Source: Siphonodentalium dalli
Taxonomy: Eukaryota > Mollusca > Scaphopoda > Gadilida > Siphonodentaliidae
NCBI GenBank assembly: GCA_032622095.1
Contig: CP136067.1
Span: forward strand, 79,760,705 to 79,824,704
DNA: 64,000 bases
Reading direction: 5' to 3'
Shown here: positions 61,101 through 64,000 of the stretch, in pieces
Layout: each line of letters begins with the position of its first letter
How positions within the stretch are numbered: position 1 is the stretch's first letter
Made by a program: the position numbers and the translations under genes
The notes under the pieces: generated by a model
What the model saw: the letters and a program-made list of their open reading frames with translations, nothing else
What the model was told of the DNA's origin: nothing
Databases searched by the model: none

Positions 61101-61519
61101 AAACCTAACTGTTTATTTTAAATGTAAGGGAACAGGGGACTCCTCTTAGAAAGCTACAAGGTGGGTGTAATTAAGAGCCCCATTTCAGTTTGTGTCTCCA
61201 AGTTCATGTCAGAGTTGCCAACTCAAAAGTATGTCAGAACAGTTTGTGTTTAATCTGATGGTTTTAATAGCAATATCCCACTAGATATTGCAAGTAGCTG
61301 TGCCTTTTCAGCCTGTGCGGTCTCGATCTTGCATACTAAATTGTGATCAATGCAATGGCCTAAATGATTTGCTACCTGTATATGTTTCTTTTGGCCAGTA
61401 ATATTATGCAGACCGAGACCCAAGAGAACATGTTTTGTGGTAATGACTTTCCCGCGTATAATTAGGAAGGATGGCGAAGTAAACGTTTGTTTTAATTTTA
61501 TTTTATTCAATATTTTCAT
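58153..61519 (-). pseudogene. Broken transposon gene of an uncharacterised invertebrate family
   Basis: Minus-strand segments in protein order: 61519-61250 (HVLLGLGLHNITGQKKHIQV, NHLGHCIDHNLV), 61102-60833, 60673-60392 (HLGDFHFIKKNFGLIGGIV, KDSGFEDIVFQAG), 60376-60110 (ETLERLLFEIFLLE), 60113-59922, 59181-58996 (YEELGWRFLQSLPLDYTRVD), 58776-58438 (SADADILVIIL, then MKALIVFHAFTGNNYISSFF) and 58353-58153. I recognise the string of blocks from large unnamed proteins that are abundant in mollusc and cnidarian genomes; their function is not established. The D-x-D-x-L block followed by 'FTG(N/C)(N/D)Y..FF.K.K' recalls the acidic residues and helix-turn region of PIN/FEN-type nucleases, which is a weak resemblance only. 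At least seven frameshifts or stops and an 88-bp internal duplication show it is dead. Alternatives are a captured host gene or an RNase H-like transposase. Confidence 0.6.
60531..60722 (-). repeat. Perfect 88-bp duplication, 104-bp period
   Basis: Bases 60531-60618 recur identically at 60635-60722, separated by 16 bases. It interrupts the broken gene above and repeats the residues around HTSWFEFKQCFNTVVIHLGD. Perfect identity inside a decayed gene means the duplication is recent, or an assembly artefact. Confidence 0.85.
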
Positions 61520-62587
61520 GTCGATTACAGATGCATTAGGCTATAAATGCTATTGAGATTGTGAAATTACGATGCATTATACAGCAATACGGTAGGAATT
61601 TGGTTTGAATGTTGAAAACCCATATAATTCGATTTTTTTCAAAATAATTAGGCATAGATATTCATAAAGTGTGTACGATGTGGATTATTTACACTTGAAT
61701 ACATCTATTTACAATGTGATTCGTAAAAGCATACCCAATGGTCCAATATTTCGCCAACAAGTTCACTTTTTGTAATGTTTTGAAAAATCTCGAAAAATCA
61801 GGAATTTTGGGGTAGGGGAAATATTTCGTAATATCTCAACTAAACGGATGAGAATTGCACATTGGGTCTTAGTACATCTTGTAACACAATATTTGTGTCA
61901 GTTTTTTAATGCACATTCAGAGTCGTAGCCTGTTTGGTTTACAAGTTATTGCATCTTATGTGCGGTTCAAATTTTGAAATTTTCTATATTTTTCATGAAA
62001 AAATACAATTTTTAAGTAAAAATTATATTTTGCCTGAAATAGAACTGTCCGTTTTTTATTGAACGTATATGCAATATAAAAACTCTTGGAATATATTTCT
62101 TGAACATACCTTGTGAATTTATATGTATTTTTTAGTGAATTAAAATATTTCCGCCAAATTTCGAGAGAAAAAAATGGTAAACAGGCTGTGGTATCGCTAT
62201 GCCCCAGCAGATCGCTGATCACCTCCAATGTCATAATGCCCCTGGTGAATACCTATTTCTTCGCTCTCCGGTGGCACCTACCTCCGCCACAGCCTGGTCT
62301 AATAGCTGCTATGGCATATATATCAACATAATCTCACCTCCTTCCAAATTATGTCGACAAAAGTTATAAGTTTGAATGAGCCATGTCCGTTTAAACTATT
62401 GTAATATATTCTATATATATAACCGTTACATCGTATCAAACGGTCTTGCAAAATTGAAAAGTTGGAGGCTGCAACTGCATGCTGGTCCAATTCTTATATA
62501 ATCATCATATTGTTTTATATGTGCTTCTTTAATCGCGTAAGTCTGGTGTTGATTCAACCTATTTCCAAATAACTACATGTGCCTTAA

Positions 62588-62979
62588 CCCTTTACCCAAC
62601 AGAAGGGCCCTGTGCCAATGCATTCTCTTATATATGCGAGTCGACCGTAGGTCGCCTCGCATATATAAGAGAATGCATTGGCTTAACACATTAAAAATTA
62701 TAAAATTGTTAAAGAATGTAAGAAAAAATGGTAAAAAGTGTTAAAAAAAGATTTTTTTTAGGCCAATGCATTCTCTTATATATGCGAGGCGACCTATGGT
62801 CGACTCGCATATATAAGAGAATGCATTGGCACAGGGCATAACTGTAACTATCACAATGTGGTCAAGGAGCCGGTTCCAATGATATCCATATTTGTATGGT
62901 TCTATTGAGACAGACCGAAGATATTTTAGGCTGTTGAAGCTTTATTTGGCCGGTTTTGGCCGGTTTGTTGGGTAAAGGG
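62588..62979. mobile_element. piggyBac-type MITE carrying two mirror-image hairpins
   Basis: TTAA at 62584-62587 and 62980-62983 flank ends CCCTTTACCCAACA and TGTTGGGTAAAGGG (14-bp perfect inverted repeats; CCC next to TTAA is the piggyBac pattern). Inside, 62614-62682 and 62762-62830 are each 69-bp near-perfect palindromes starting gccaatgcattctcttatat; the second is the reverse complement of the first with one change. Flanking ccctgt (62608) and acaggg (62831) extend the outer symmetry. The hairpins make cruciform or dsRNA structure likely. No coding. Confidence 0.85.
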
Positions 62980-62983
62980 TTAA

Positions 62984-64000
62984 TAGTGAGAATGACCATG
63001 TTTCAATCAGCTATATTGATATTTAAGAACAGATTGAAAACAGTCTCAGGCATGTTAAAATTTAATATATCATGAAACGTGAAGAGCGTTTCGTAAGCGC
63101 TATTTTGAGTTGCACAAATAAACTAATGGCACAAAACAATTGTTTCTATTGACATGCCACATTGGTCTTCCCGCCCGTCTGTCCCAGAAGATAATTCGGC
63201 CATATATTATTATTATAAATAGGTCATCAGATATCTTTTAAAATGATACGTATGTTGGCCATTAATTGTGGTCGATCGGGTGCTTTCAAAGAAAGTGTGT
63301 TTAGTATTTCCCTCTATATCTTTATAGGACCATGCACTGTTGGATATGGCAATAACATCATATAACACCCATGAATGGAGATGTTGGGTGGGACATGGAT
63401 GTAAACGGTTGTCTCAAGGAAGCAATGCCGGTCGTCTTCACTGTGTATGAACGGAAGTGAACGCTGTATCGCGGTAATCGGACATAAATAAAAGTCGCTC
63501 GCCTCAGCTTGACTACGGTACGTATATTTTCGTCTTTCCCTCAATTGTGTAAAAATCCCAGCCCGGGTGCCAATCTGCCTCGATGAGGGGTATGTTTCGC
63601 TACATTACTAATTTCGTTTCAGTGTCGTGTCTAGTTCTCTCGTAAATCAAGGTTAAACTTCCTATTTTCGTGCTAAAAACACGTCACGTTTGCGATCAAA
63701 AGCACATTTTTCGAACTATACCTACCATGTCTTATTTTATAACAAAGACATGTTTTGGATGCCTTAATATCCCATTGAAAGCCACGCTTAGAGATTGTCA
63801 CCTGTTTCCTGTGTTTTCTCGACATACGAGCCCGATTTCAAAGTGTGGTGCTCCAACAGAATTGAACGCACGGTAAGATCTGACAAAAAAACATTGAACA
63901 GGTCAGGGAGAACCCAAAATCGATGTACTAAACCTCGATTTGTGTAGAAAACCTAGATCGAGGTTCTTCGAGACCATGTGACCACTGGTCAAAACATACA
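62984..64000. other. Terminal segment, nothing recognised
   Basis: No exon, RNA or element could be supported. Short frames at 63314-63544 (minus) and 63670-63876 lack features. A small inverted pair (aaacctcgat / atcgaggtt) lies near 63930-63965. Confidence 0.5.

Larger units (their letters stand above)
57125..62300 (-). mobile_element. 5.2-kb transposon with ~0.7-kb terminal inverted repeats
   Basis: Left end agaccaggctgtggtggagg and right end cctccgccacagcctggtct are inverted; similarity continues through 'gacattggaggtgatcagca', 'ctgctggggcatag', 'ttcactaaaaaatacatata', 'aatatattccaag' and 'tgcctgatttt / aattaggca' to about 57855 and 61605. Between them lies one broken minus-strand gene (next entry). 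A TA is possible at the edges, but no clear target duplication was seen. The right TIR is itself followed by unrelated DNA. Superfamily not assigned. Confidence 0.75.

Overview
This is eukaryotic, AT-rich, intron- and transposon-dense DNA, most likely from a mollusc and probably a bivalve. The evidence is one multi-exon animal gene with multi-kilobase introns, plus pearl/HINE-like repeats (hairpin head, GTCC/GTCT microsatellite, 130-175 bp core repeats) of the kind reported from bivalves. The species cannot be named from the sequence alone.

The only convincing host gene lies on the + strand from before base 1 to about 36.1 kb. It is the 3' part of a formin-binding protein 4 (FNBP4) homologue. 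Nine exons (1-60, 6293-6399, 8034-8138, 9535-9668, 18246-18504, 21930-21969, 31412-31600, 31933-32675, 35918-36076) have GT-AG borders and mutually compatible phases. They encode an acidic linker, a helical block, the C-terminal WW domain (split by an 8.6-kb intron), a proline run, a long acidic Ser-rich segment and a conserved charged C-terminal helix. A poly(A) signal follows 30 bases after the stop.

The introns hold mobile DNA: a 4.4-kb block bounded by 180-bp inverted arms carrying a CRE+TATA promoter (intron 1); pearl/HINE-like arrays (introns 1, 4 and 6); a THAP-domain relic (intron 5); a 1.35-kb hAT-type element with a perfect 8-bp target duplication and a TTAA-flanked piggyBac-type element (both intron 6); and pogo/mariner-like palindromic MITEs (introns 4 and 8).

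From 36.1 to 64 kb there is no recognisable host gene. It contains two giant imperfect palindromes (38.6-43.7 and 46.8-51.3 kb) whose arms repeat an AAGATGGC-type motif at regular spacing, the first centred on an inverted 42-bp minisatellite; a PHD-finger relic; another CAGGG-ended element; a second TTAA-flanked element with its own pre-insertion paralogue; a 5.2-kb element with ~0.7-kb terminal inverted repeats and a broken minus-strand gene of an uncharacterised invertebrate protein family; and a TTAA-flanked MITE containing two hairpins arranged as mirror images. All coordinates come from reading the sequence by eye; no alignments were run.
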